Below, in pieces: positions 1 to 11,953 of a stretch of DNA of 64,000 bases. Position numbers and translations under genes: made by a program. The notes under the pieces were generated by a model. It was not told the origin of the DNA. It saw only the letters and a list, made by a program, of their open reading frames with translations, and ran no database searches. Source of the stretch: Clavelina lepadiformis (lineage: Eukaryota > Chordata > Ascidiacea > Aplousobranchia > Clavelinidae). The DNA is taken from contig NC_135247.1 in the NCBI RefSeq assembly GCF_947623445.1, positions 560,501-624,500 on the forward strand, written 5' to 3'. Position 1 is the first letter of the stretch. Each line of letters starts with the position of its first letter.

Positions 1-276
1 TATATATGCTCTGCTAGGTGCTTTTTTCTCTTTATCTTCTTCATGTTTCTCTTCTATTTTCGAGCCAGACAAATTATCGACCCAAGTATTGCGCAAGTCT
101 GTGTCTAAATGTGCCTTTGACAAATGCTGACGCGGCTCAGCGCCGTACGTTGTAAAGTCAGGGACATGGATTGTTTGTAAACAAGAAAACTACGCAACGC
201 AGAAACTTTCCGAATATGGAACTTTAGAAGTGCAACTAACACTTTATCTGTTACGTCATAAACAGTTATTCATGAC
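1..276. other. window edge, no gene seen
   Basis: AT-rich sequence at the left edge. I see no convincing exon, RNA or repeat on either strand. It may be intergenic or belong to a gene cut off by the window. Confidence 0.4.
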
Positions 277-429
277 ATGAAAAGGACAGAAAAAACATTT
301 CAAAGCCTAGGCCCTAGACTGCAACAAATTAGAGCGCAATGTAAAATACGCAAAAGAACTCAGCAGCCAGTATTAAAAGCGATGGAACAAATGAAACAGC
401 AGCTGGAGTTGGGCTTAACATATCGCTGA
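277..429 (+). CDS. possible 50-aa small ORF, unknown function
   Basis: An ATG-to-TGA frame of 51 codons. The peptide begins MKRTEKTFQSLGPRLQQIRA and ends LELGLTYR. It is basic and glutamine-rich, with a helix-prone stretch that includes MEQMKQQLEL. There is no signal peptide or membrane segment. An in-frame TAA lies six codons before the ATG, so the ORF is bounded on the left. It sits about 370 bases upstream of the LRR-A start, so it could be an independent micropeptide, an upstream ORF in the LRR-A leader, the last exon of a gene off the left edge (an AG splice-like site precedes the middle of it), or chance. Composition looks more coding-like than its surroundings, but I do not recognise the family. 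Confidence 0.3.
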   Translation: MKRTEKTFQSLGPRLQQIRAQCKIRKRTQQPVLKAMEQMKQQLELGLTYR

Positions 430-802
430 GCGTTGACTGTATTTACTTAGTCGATAAAAGATAGATATTATACTCAGGGAGATTAGGTTGGTGGCAATCA
501 TACAAAATAATCGCGCGCCAACCGTTAAGATTTAAACTGTGGGTTTTGAAAGAGAAAAAGCAGAACTGAAAATACATTGGGCGAAACTCGTCTTTCGCCT
601 GAAACGCTCCGTTAAATTTTGAAGTATTCTAATTTAAACAAGGAATACAAACAGTGATGGAACGACAAAAGCAAACCGAGCTCATATTAAATCAAACAAT
701 GCCGCAAATTATGAAAAAACATAATTTTCTACGGAATTCTGTTCCAGCTAAAGGTTTTTATAATTTTGTTGTCGCTTCGGGATTTTTCAGCCTCAAGTTG
801 AG
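430..802. other. upstream region of LRR-A
   Basis: AT-rich non-coding stretch before the LRR-A start codon. It presumably holds its promoter and 5' untranslated region. I could not pick a specific TATA box or initiator with confidence. Confidence 0.35.
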
Positions 803-3310
803 ATGCGGCGTCTTCTCGAGTCCATGCACATTTTCATTTTTCTTCTCTTCTTCGTTGTGTGGGCCAGGGCCAGTGCTGGAGAATCGACAAAGCGAAGTCG
901 TAAGTGCACTCCCAACGATCCAAGAATTACTTTTGAAAGGTGAGTCAATTGACACACGATACTACACCACAGACATCAAATTGAATTAAAGTCAAAGCGC
1001 GGTTTCAGGTTGCCCAGTTGACGTTTCTTTAAAAACGTTTTGTGAATTAAACGATGTTTTCAAACAAAATACTACCAGAACGTTTCACGTCATACGAGCA
1101 CATTTTAATTCGTGTCGCAATCTAACCTACCGCATTACATCATCTTCTTTTCATTCACATTCTCAAGCTTACTTTCACTTACGTGGCAATTTTTATCTCA
1201 TCGCACTTTTCGTATTTGCAGCTGCGCACTGGACTACAGAGACATGACCTTGTGGTGTGACCTCACAAACCTCACCCAGCTTCCTCGCCCTAACAAGATC
1301 AAAGCAATGGCCCCGCCGAGCAAATCCTCCTACCTCTTCATGAACGACAGTTGCGTCGCTTCCTTAGACCCAGGTGAGCTTGCAATCTTCGGCTGCTGCT
1401 CCACCAGAAAGATATTTCTGTTGATATGGCAACTAAAATTGTGCATTTAAGGAGTACTTAGGGAGTACACGCGGCTGCAATCCATAAGTTTTTCCGACAA
1501 TTTGCTCAAATTTGTTTCGGACGGAACTTTTTCTCAACATCCCAAACTGAAAGATATTGACCTTTCAATGAACAAGATCTCGTCCATTCATCCAGACGCA
1601 TTCAAAGGTCGGAAAGTAAAATGACGTTGACTATTATTGTGATGTCATAAGACACAAAAAGGTTTCCATGTTATTTTTTCATAATATTTCGTAATTACAG
1701 GATTGAAAACACTAGCGAGACTCAATCTTATGAAGAACCGGTTGACCTCGCTTGACCCGATGGTGTTTAGCAATCTCGAAAATCTTAAAGAACTCTTCCT
1801 GGATCGAAATCGCTTCCAATCGCTCGATGCAACATCCCTTCACTTCTTGAAGCGGCTTCTTCTTCTCACTCTTTCCGAGAACAAAATAAAGCGTTGGAAT
1901 AAAACTAACGGCCAATTTCGAGAAATGCAAACTTTGAACTTGAGCGGCAACAAACTTGAGGGGGTCAGCAGCGGAGATTTCAATAGAATGAGCAAACTCA
2001 GGTGAACTTTCCGCTTGGCTGCTCACCCTTGACCGTGTGTGTTAACGTAGTTGCTGACTCCTTGTCACTTGAACCTGAACTTGAGTCTTGTCACCCAGAA
2101 CGCTCGTATTGCAAGGAAACAGAATCTCAGAAATCGCTGACGACGCTTTCGAGGGAAGTTCAATGCTGACGACGATTGATTTAAGAGACAACAAACTCGG
2201 AGCTTTACCTGAAGGTTTATTCAAAGACCTGTGGTGAGGATTTTTGCCTTTATTTTATTTTTAAGTGGTCACTTATCAACCAACACGGCTGAAATGGAGC
2301 TTGTAATGCGTTGCAGTTATTTGCGTGAACTGAAACTCGGTGGCAATAGACTGACAACAATTCAACCATCGATGGTTGTTAATGTTTTGCGCAACAACGA
2401 AGACAGTTTCATGGCAAATGAGTTAACAAACAACCACTGGAGGTGCTCGTGCGGGTTGAAAGACTTATGGGTAAACATAATTACGTTCAACATTTTATCT
2501 TTTCCTTCATTTATGGTTTTCGTCTTCTAATTTGCTTTCATTCTGCTTCACATACATCCCTAGATGTATCTGCAACAAATACGTCATAAGGCAGAATATC
2601 AACCTGGAGAATACTTTGCCCTGACATGTCATTCTCCGGCAAAGGTTTCCGGACGAAACCTGATCGATCTTTCCTATAACGAGCTCTGCGATGACGATGC
2701 ATCTGATTCGACAACATCTTACCCGCAGGTAAACACAACAAAGTCGGCAGATTTTGTAAACGACTCCCTGCAAAGTTTCGTAACCGACGAATGTAGAAAC
2801 ATCAGGTATCACGAGATCACTCATAACACTGTGGCTACAACCAAAGCGATAAACGATGAGTCGATAGTAAGTGATTCTACCGAGCGGGAAGCTCACGATG
2901 AGGACAATTCTGATGTAAATACACCGACCGTCGTCATCATTGTAGTTGTCTCTGTATCGGCTGCTTTGCTGCTGGGTCTGGCTGCGTTTTGTGCTTTTAC
3001 TCATCGCAAGCGTCCTGAAGATGAAACAAGGAGGAGACAGGATAGTGAGCAGGGTTTTATGAAGAAGAAAGAGCTTCTGGACTCTTCAGTAGATATTGAA
3101 GGGGAGGAAGATGATGATTGTGAGGAAGACTCGACCGGGAGCAACCCCGATTCCATCAGTAGGAGGAACTTTAATGATTATCTCGAGGAAAAGAAACCGG
3201 AATCTTCTTCTTATCAATCTGATAACCGAGAACAAAATTACTTGGACGAAGATGTTGGGATGGCGGTAAAATGTCACCCACCGCCTGTAGTAGGTTTCAT
3301 TTCAAATTAG
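803..3310 (+). CDS. LRR-A: type I transmembrane LRR receptor, complete, 7 exons
   Basis: Exons 803-939, 1222-1373, 1452-1607, 1701-2001, 2099-2233, 2317-2470 and 2564-3310 join in phase to about 593 codons. Exon 1 gives a signal peptide (MRRLLESMHIFIFLLFFVVW). Exons 1-2 carry a cysteine N-cap (KC..., SCALDYRDMTLWCDL). Exons 3-6 carry about eight or nine LRRs of the LxxLxLxxNxL type. Exons 6-7 carry a C-cap (NNHWRCSCGLKDLW, then LTCHSP and NELC). Exon 7 adds a Ser/Thr/Asp-rich stalk, one membrane helix (TVVIIVVVSVSAALLLGLAA) and an acidic Lys/Glu/Ser cytoplasmic tail with no obvious catalytic or TIR domain. All introns are GT-AG; the exon 3 donor (GTCGGA) is weak but sits where LRR-C has a good donor. 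It is expected at the cell surface as an adhesion or recognition receptor; the ligand is unknown. It heads a tandem family with LRR-B and LRR-C. Confidence 0.85.
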
Positions 3311-5486
3311 CGTTTCACAATATTATTACAAGCCGGATTTTGTGACGTTTCTAATGAAACAATACGTAACTCCAAGCAGAAACTGCATAGCTTGCTTTAG
3401 TGTCTCGGGAAACTGTTAACTTCAAACCGTATATAAATGTGACTAATATGTATTGAGTAATCTGTAACGAATTATATGTAAATTAGAATTAGATATTGAC
3501 GGTGTACGTACAACGTGAAGTGTAACTTGTGTTCGTTTTTAAGGCAAGTGTAAATGTGTATATTATCCGTTCATTTTGCCATGTTTTGATCCTTTTATAC
3601 AGTACTGTATTTCCATAGTCGTAAAGTTCAACTCCTTACTTATAAACACACCGCTTAGCACTTATATTTCATAAAAACTAAACTTCAATTTGCTGTTTTA
3701 TAGTTGTGGTAAATGTTATCTTTGCGCAAGTACAAAAAGATGGTTTTTTATTTTATTATTTACTTTTCAGTCAATAAACTTTTGATTGCTGGCAGACCTT
3801 CAAAGCTAAGCGAAGAATACGCGGCAGCTGTATTTACTTATTCTGAAAAAACGTTACTACGTATAGTTTTGTTCACGTACAGTTGTGTGCACTGTGAAGT
3901 CATCTCTCTTATAAACGGCGTCCTGCTGTAAGTTAACAAAAGTGGTGCAAGACACAACCAATATAAAGTTAATTAACCTTTCAAAATTGAGTATAAAATA
4001 TGACACAGAAGGTCTTTTTTCTGTTGACGTTGCATTTGAGATACATTTATTAACAAATGTCACATAAAATGAATTTAAAATTCAATTTTACCAGCGCTAC
4101 TGCAGAAGTTTCATTCATTATCAAAAGTGAAAACAATGGTTTTTTACTTTATTTGTGGCAAATGGTATAAGCTTTGTTGCACTTCGTTTCAATAAAAGTG
4201 AAATGTTCTACAGCAGCACAGTTCATTGGTCGTCTACAAGCAATAACTATAAAAAGCACCTGTTCAACCTTAATGTTTGTTTAACTGAGACATATCTATT
4301 TATGGTTCTACAAATATTTGAATTTTATCAATTGCAATTGGTGCTTGATTCTGTCGATAACAAGACCGTCGCACGCAGTAGAAATTTCCACTTTCTGAAA
4401 CCCATTCATTGGACTTAGTTTATTGACACTCGGTGAACATAATAGAGTACTTGCAAAAATGCAGTCTAGCAGAATTTTACATCACAATACATTAGTTAGT
4501 ATTACAAAGATTAAACGAGACCTATTGTTATTATCTGTGTTATTGCGTGTTGTGTTTTACCTTTTACCTCACTTGTTTACGTGATATGATGCTTGTCATA
4601 TGAAAGGTTTTTATTGATTTCATACAAGATAAAGTCACTTGGATTTCAGAGTTCATCCGGACGACTAATGATAATTTTAATTTATAAGTAGTCTGTGCTT
4701 CACCACATAACCATCCATGGTGCAAATTTAGGCTACTTTGTTATATCACAAACGTGCCACTACTACCTATGAATATTCCAATGCAGAAGGAGATGGTGAA
4801 GTAATGAGGTCAACACGTTGATTCAAGCGGTGTGATAATAAGTCTAAGTTTTCATCAAATTTGAGTTTGGTTTGAGTTTGTAAACTGCCGTATACATCCA
4901 CAGGGTTTTGCAATACCATACGTATTATATTTACCAGCATATTGGTCAATTGCTAAACTTGAAGCTTAATCTCCTCAATAGTTCATCTCTGGTGCAACAT
5001 TTCTTATTTTTTCCTGATAATAATTTTCACCGACGTGCGGCGAGATCGCCACTTGCCGCGACGTCAGTCAACTTGCTTTAACCAATAACATATTCAGAAA
5101 GAGGAACGAGATATTTATTCTACCCACATAAAGAATACTATTTTATTTGTTGTCGATTGTTGCCTGTGCACTGAGGCAATAAAAACGACATAAATAAAGG
5201 ATAGTGTAAATGTACCTTTTTATTAGCGGCGCCATCCTGTCTGGAAGGGGAAAATACAATTCCTCTCGTTTGTGCGTAAAGGGGATTTCGCCTTTCTTTT
5301 GTTCACACAAACATGCTGATAACATGGAAATGCTTTTATATGAGTTGTAACTTACAGTTACATTTAAACTTACAGTAAATTTCATTAAATTACGTTATGA
5401 ACATCAATATGCAATCTTTCTACAGCCTAATTAAGTATAACTCAGTATTTTCAACGTTTTGATATTTTAAGTTTCTGCTTTGTCAG
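3311..5486. other. 3' region of LRR-A and spacer before LRR-B
   Basis: About 2.2 kb with no exon matching the signal-peptide, N-cap or first LRR exons that LRR-A and LRR-C possess. It is AT-rich with scattered AATAAA-like signals. Two short blocks near 5036-5075 and 5205-5250 resemble blocks upstream of LRR-C (about 7919-7960 and 8297-8340), which hints at shared ancestry of the two upstream regions. Confidence 0.5.
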
Positions 5487-7069
5487 GATTGACAACACTG
5501 GCTAGACTCAATCTTATGAAGAACCGGTTGACCTCGCTTGACCCGATGGTGTTCAGCAATCTTGAAAATCTTAAAGAACTCTTCCTGGATCGAAATCGCT
5601 TCCAATTGCTCGATGCAACATCTCTTCACTTCTTGAAGCGGCTTCTTCATCTCACTCTTTCCGAGAACAAAATAAAGCGTTGGAATAAAACTAACGGCCA
5701 ATTTCGAGAAATGCAAACCTTGAACTTGAGCGGCAACAAACTTGAGGGGGTCAGCAGCGGAGATTTCAATAGAATGAGCAAACTCAGGTGAACTTTCCGC
5801 TTGGCTGCTCACCCTTGACCGTGTGTGTTAACGTAGTTGCTGACTCCTTGTCACTTGAACCTGAACTTGAGTCTTGTCACCCAGAACGCTCGTATTGCAA
5901 GGAAACAGAATCTCAGAAATCGCTGACGACGCTTTCGAGGGAAGCTCAATGCTGACGACGATTGATTTAAGAGACAACAAACTCGGAACTTTACCTGAAG
6001 GTTTATTCAAAGACCTGTGGTGAGGGTTTTTGCCTTTATCTTATTTTTAAGTGGCCACTTATCAACCAACACAGCTGAAATGGAGCTTGTAATGCGTTGC
6101 AGTTATTTGCGTGAACTGAAACTCGGTGGCAATAGACTGACAACAATTCAACCATCGATGGTTGTTAATGTTTTGCGCAACAACGAAGACAGTTTCATGG
6201 CAAATGAGTTAGCAAACAACCACTGGAGGTGCTCATGTGGATTGAAAGACTTATGGGTAAACATAATTACGTTCAACATTTTATCTTTTCCTTCATTTAT
6301 GGTTTTCGTCTTCTAATTTGCTTTCATTCTGCTTCACATACATCCCTAGATGTATCTGCAACAAATACGTCATAAGGCAGAATATCAACCTGGAGAATAC
6401 TTTGCCCTGACATGTCATTCTCCGGCAAAAGTTTCCGGACGAAACCTGATCGATCTTTCCTATAACGAGCTCTGCGATGACGATGCATCTGATTCGACAA
6501 CATCTTACCCGGAGATGAACACAACAAAGTCGGCAGATTTTGAAAACGACTTCCTGCAAAGTTTCGTAACCGACGAATGTAGAAACATCAGGTATCACGA
6601 GATCACTCATAACACTGTGGCTACAACCAAAACGATAAACGATGAGTCGACAGTAAGTGATTCTACCGAGCGGGAAGCTCACGATGAGGATAATTCTGAT
6701 GCAAATACACCGACCGTCGTCATCATTGGAGTTGTCTCTGTATCGGCTGCTTTGCTGCTGGGTCTGGCTGCGTTTTGTGCTTTTATTCGTCGCAAGCGTC
6801 CTGAAGATGAAACAAGGAGGAGACAGGATAGCGAGCAGGGTCTTATGAAGAAGAAAGAGTCCCTGGACTCTTCAGTAGATAGTGAAGAGGAGAAGGAAGA
6901 GGATTGTGAGAAAAACTCATCCGGGAACATTAATGATTATCTCGAGGAAAAGAAACAGGAATCTTCTTCTTATCAATCTGATAACCGGGAACAAAATTAC
7001 TTGGACGAAGATGTTGGGATGGCGGTAAAATGTCATCCACCGCCTGTAGTAGGTTTCATTTCAAATTAG
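5487..7069 (+). CDS. LRR-B: partial tandem copy of LRR-A exons 4-7, no 5' exons
   Basis: Exons 5487-5787, 5885-6019, 6103-6256 and 6350-7069 match LRR-A exons 4-7 in length (301, 135, 154; the last is 27 bases shorter) and are nearly identical in sequence, introns included. They encode about seven LRRs, the C-cap, the stalk, a membrane helix (SVSAALLLGLAAFCAF) and a tail that differs from LRR-A in its acidic middle part. I find no signal peptide, N-cap or first LRR exon upstream. Similarity to LRR-A begins exactly at the exon 4 splice acceptor and stops about 25 bases after the stop codon. All frames are open, so it is not visibly decayed. Either it is spliced as an alternative 3' cassette to LRR-A exons 1-3 (phase is compatible) or it is a headless copy. 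A membrane protein made from it alone would lack a signal peptide. Confidence 0.7.
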
Positions 7070-9060
7070 CTTTTCACCAATATTATTACATTCCAAATTT
7101 GCCTTGTTTTTAATCAAACTATAGAAACTGCACTTAGTAACTGCATTATGTGTTCCAGCGGTGTCTTGATGTCTTGATGTCTTGAGAAATTTTCATGCTA
7201 AAACTGCATATAATAAAAGCCACTATGCATTAAATAGTCTGTAATGTAGATGAAGTTGGATGCTAACGTTGGTAAAATCAGACTGGTAATTTGCCTTTGA
7301 TTTTAAAACAGTTCTAAAATTGTATTTTTTGCGATATGAATTTGTTACTTTTATTTTTCAATCGTTTTGTGTCGCCGTTTGCACATTGCTTCAATTCAAA
7401 CCATTTTACTTCAAATCTTTCAAATAAAACTTTTTTTATCATTGATTCCAAAGTTATAGCTTTTTGTGCATGAATATATATTAGCTTTTGTGTTGTTTTT
7501 ACATTCCAATAAACAAACTGTCGCTAGTAGTACTTGCAAAGCTTAGCTTGTTTTTACGTTATGTGTGCGTATGTGTGATGAATAACGTTATGCCAAAATT
7601 AAATGATAGATAAAGAACTAGTTCTGCAAAAATGAAATCATTGCACAAACATTACAAACAGGCTGCATACAAGTTGAAAGCAAAACAGATTTCAATAACA
7701 AATATATAAATGTATAAATACAAGCCATGTTTGGCTTATTGCTTCACTTGCTGCAATGCTGATATATTTATGGCAAGTCCAATATATTTAATTGCTTCGG
7801 TACCGCCCAACCCTTGACGTTTTCAATGATAACAATAAAATCATTTTTCCAAGAAAATATTTACCCTGAGCTTTGTTCAAACAATATTTATTTTTAAGTG
7901 TTCGAGCATCACAAAAAGTCCGTGCGGCGACTTCGCCTTTTGCCGCGAGTTCGTCATCCGCGATGAACATAGCTGGTTTATAAAAAATTTGTTGCCCTCA
8001 ACAATTTCTTATAATGATGACCAGATTGACGATGGCACCTAATACTACTTCAAGAAGCCTTAACTAAAGTATCCAGATGCACTGTATAGTTTACTTTTTA
8101 ATGCCGATGACTTCTTATACTGTTACGATATTGAGAACGTTTCATTGCTATTATTTTATATGTATTCGAATAGCTGGTTTGACTAAATATTTGTTCAGAA
8201 ACAGGAACAAACCACTGCATACTATAGAAGAAAACTATAGCTGTTTACTGTAGGCTGTTATGCTGTGCGTGGGACGATTCAATACAGAAAGGAAATGTAA
8301 ATTGCACCTTTTAAAATCGATGCCATCCTGTCTGGAAAAGTGGTCTAAAAGTTTTTACGTCTTCTGTTCTATTGTATTAAATGTGCTAATGAGCAAAGCC
8401 TGTCGGTCTGTTACTGTTTCCATTGACGTTAGGTTACTTTACTCCTCGCCCATGCGAGACAAAGTAAACAATATGTGAAAGTGTAGATGGCAAATTATTA
8501 GGTCGAACAGGTGACTCTCATAGAAGGTCTTCGCGTATTTTGTGTTTAATTGTGTTTTAATATAGATTAAAAATATCGCAACAGGCTGACATTTAGCGCA
8601 AAATGAAATATGACGTTGGCTGAAAAATGTTTTGTTGCAGCATTTGGCATTTTGCGTTTCGTTGCCGATTGTCGACGTTGCTCCTGCTGGTAGTTGGAAA
8701 CAACCGAAATAGCATACACCGCCTTCTTTTTATTTGCGTTTCTGTCCTTTGCCCAGCAACTTAAATTTGTTCAAATAAATGTTCTGATGCGACCTTTGTT
8801 GCAACATACGTTTCAGAAATTAATTTATTACTCTATTTTCTGGCTTGTCATGAAATAAAAACATTAGTCAAAGTATTTGAAAACTTTGCAAACATTATGG
8901 TTTGTATAGAAACTGACTAATTTATCTGACAGATGCTATTTTCACAGCAGAAGCTGCAGTTTTACAACGACCTTCCTATAATAGTTATCAGAGAAAAGAT
9001 AGTAAGTTATACGTAGTTGTTGATGTCTATAGATTTCAGTTTTCGCAAACAAACAAAAAA
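7070..9060. other. spacer between LRR-B and LRR-C
   Basis: About 2 kb of AT-rich sequence with no convincing exon. The first 25 bases still resemble the LRR-A 3' flank. Blocks near 7919-7960 (GTGCGGCGA...CGCC...GCCGCGA) and 8297-8340 (containing GCCATCCTGTCTGGAA) resemble sequence upstream of LRR-B. Confidence 0.5.
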
Positions 9061-11080
9061 ATGATTTTGAAATCTTTGTCACACCTGGGATTAATTGTGT
9101 GTCTGGTCAGCGGCTCGAATGAGAGACACAAGCAACAGAAAGGAGAGAAATGCACTCTGGCTCACCCAAGGACAACATATGAAGGGTAAGCATCATTCAG
9201 CTTGGCATAAATGAGCAATCCCTTCCTGTAACTTGCTTTAATCTCTTCTGTGATTTAAGTATTTTTAAGTCTTAAGCAGATTGCATTGTTCGACTTTTAT
9301 GACGGCTCAATGTACTGCTGTGGTTTCTAACTCGATATTGTTAAGCAAACATGCACCACATGTTCAAATACGTATACATAGGCCTATTTCTACTTCCAGC
9401 TGCGCACTGGACTACCGGGATATGACGTTGTGGTGTGACCTCACAAAGCTCACTCAGCTTCCTCGACCGGATGAGATCAAAGCGCAAGCTCCTCCAAGCA
9501 AATCCGCATCGCTTTATATGAACGACAGCTGCGTTGCTTCTTTGAGTCCTGGTGAGCATCAGTTAGATTTTCACAAAGTATAAAAATTAGTGACTGTCCC
9601 CACGAACTCGATTATGTTTAGAGGTGTTGGGGCAATATAAGAGATTGCAGGTGGTGAGTTTTTCAAAAAATCTGTTGGAAGTCGTAAAAGCTGAAACGTT
9701 TTCTCACCAAACCGAAATGAAACGTCTCGACCTTTCTCACAATAGAATAATTGTAATTGAACCAAAAGCTTTTAAAGGTAAGCTACAACCGTATTAACGA
9801 CGCTATGAAGAGCTGAAAGTTACGTACAATGTTTAATGATTCAAATCAAAAGATGATTTATCTGATGTAACATTGGCAGGCGTTAAAAGTCTGCTAAGCC
9901 TCAATCTTAAGAATAACAAGTTATCTGAACTCGACCGAAGAGTTTTCAGCAATCTTTTGTGCCTTGAGAATCTCGTCCTGGACAACAATGAGCTCCAAGC
10001 GATCCATGACGATGACTTGGCTCACTTGACCAAGCTAAGGTGAGGGTTGGACTTGGTTTGACTTCATGATGACGTAGTTAATATGTATTCACAATTGTTT
10101 TCAATATTCCTGTAAAGATTACTCAGTTTAAAGGGAAACAGAATTTCCAACATCGAATCAGAAGCATTCAATGAAACGCCGATGCTGAACAGCATTGATC
10201 TAAGAAACAACAAAGTCAAAGTTCTGCCTGATGGTTTGTTTAGTCATCTGAGGTGAGAAATAATTGTAAGTAACAATCAGCATTTACAATTTGTTTATAC
10301 TCAGTATAATACCTACTTTGTGTTTGCAGGCATTTACACGAGCTCCTTCTAAGTGGCAATGGACTCATAAGCACAAATGCACCAACATTTATAGACTGGA
10401 TACAAACTTCTGACTCAAGAACGTCAACCGTTGCATTTCTTATCACACCAAGGTCACAAATTTTCCAGAAATTTCATCAGGAAAAAGTTGTGGAATTTCC
10501 GCTCGAAGATAACATCACCGAAGTTGAAGTTGAAGTTAAAGTTGGCGTTGATGACTTTCCCAGTGCAGAAAGGTCAACTCAGGTCATTGCAGCTCACACG
10601 TCAATGGCCAAACTGTCAGGTTTTGATACTAGCTTGCTTGTAATAATCATCTTCGTTGTTGCGTTCGCTTTTTTGTTGTCCCTGGTAATTGTGACGCTTC
10701 ATTGCTTTCGTTTCACCAAGAAAAAGAGAATAAGAAAAGAGTCGGAGCTAGAAATATTGGAGAACAATCGCTCGGACTTAGAAATATCGCCAAATACGAG
10801 ACCATTCACCTTTGCAGAAGAATCCTCAGGATCTATGCATAGAGCAGCCTGTCACCAGGATGACGATCATATTTACTTCAATATAGAACAAACTCCATCA
10901 GAATCACCTTCGCACCCCGGTAATATCGGGTCTGTTTACTTTAACTTGCCTGTAAATATGAATCTACCCTCACATGACGTGCCGGGCTATTTTAACATGG
11001 AGAGGGACTTGACCGTAGCCGACGCCATAACCCAGCCTGCTGGACATGTGTGTCCGGTTGTCGGTCCCAAGCCCGAGTAA
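9061..11080 (+). CDS. LRR-C: type I transmembrane LRR receptor with YFN-motif tail, 6 exons
   Basis: Exons 9061-9185, 9400-9551, 9622-9777, 9880-10039, 10118-10252 and 10330-11080 join to about 492 codons. Exon lengths 152, 156 and 135 and all phases match LRR-A, so the two are paralogues. The parts in order are a signal peptide (MILKSLSHLGLIVCLVSG), an N-cap (KC, CALDYRDMTLWCDL), LRRs in exons 3-6, a stalk, a membrane helix (LLVIIIFVVAFAFLLSLVIV) and a basic stop-transfer (FTKKKRIRK). Exon 4 is 160 rather than 301 bases, so two LRRs are missing relative to LRR-A. The last two exons of LRR-A correspond to one exon here, and the cysteine C-cap is absent. The cytoplasmic tail holds IYFNIEQ, VYFNLPV and GYFNMER, a pYxN-type SH2 ligand repeated three times, which suggests tyrosine-kinase-coupled signalling. 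A likely polyadenylation signal lies at 11267-11272. Confidence 0.85.
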
Positions 11081-11654
11081 ATGGTGAGGGTGATTCACTT
11101 ACGGTAATTCGCAAAGTCAGTAACGGTTATCTTTTGTGTTCGATTAAAATATAACGCAATCGCTTTTGCTGTAAAACGCTCTTGTAATTTTAAAGCTGCC
11201 TTAGATGGTTTTATATGATTTTGTATTGTTTGTCAGTAATTGCCACAACTACTGTGTAAAAATATTAATAAAATCAGGTTTTACGCCTTGAAATAAATCG
11301 TTGTAAATGGTTCAGCCTATAATTTAATATAATTCCACAGTTTAACATCGCAAACTGGTTAGATTGTGTCACCTTGTTGGAACAAATATTGTTTGCAGCA
11401 GCAACTATAGCAGTAGCAACTGTAACTAATACTGTAGCAACATGACAATTTCAGAGCGTAGGTCTTGTGTTAGCAAAGTGCAAACTGGTAACGTGACGCA
11501 ATAAAAAGGTGTAAATGTGTTACAATGGTATTTTGTCAAATTTATGGAGTCGTTTATGCGACATCACACTTATTTGTAACACAGTGAAAAACGCATGATC
11601 TGCTGTAAATTTTATGAGCCTAGTTTGTGTGATTATGAAAAATATGAAAACGTT

Positions 11655-11768
11655 GTTTTCACTTTAAAATTTGACAATAAAGCAAATGTTTTACACATCT
11701 AATATATGGTGGAATTTATTCAGTAGATTAACGAGATATAGAAATAATTGAGTAAGTACTTACGTCAC
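11655..11768. repeat. dispersed repeat, copy 1
   Basis: A block containing CACTTTAAAATTTGACA, GATTAACGAGATA and CTTACGTCAC in that order. It resembles 12430-12548 over its whole length with many substitutions. No terminal inverted repeats were clear, so the family is unknown. Confidence 0.5.
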
Positions 11769-11922
11769 AAAAGCCCTCCCATATTTGCCAATGAAAGTAA
11801 AATATCAATTTCCACCACAGCGCCAGCGAGTCCACATAAAACAGCACATATTAAAATTTTACAAGCTCACCAATATACTTTGGTAAAACTTAATTAAAAC
11901 CTGGGCCAGCAAAATATGAATG

Positions 11923-11953
11923 ATAGGTCATAGGTCATAGGTCATAGGTCATA
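11923..11953. repeat. (ATAGGTC)n microsatellite
   Basis: More than four tandem copies of the 7-mer ATAGGTC. Simple repeat. Confidence 0.9.

Noticed and set aside
2507-3004. 165-codon minus-strand frame under the LRR-A last exon
   Set aside because: Antisense shadow of a well supported exon; the same shadow appears under LRR-B.
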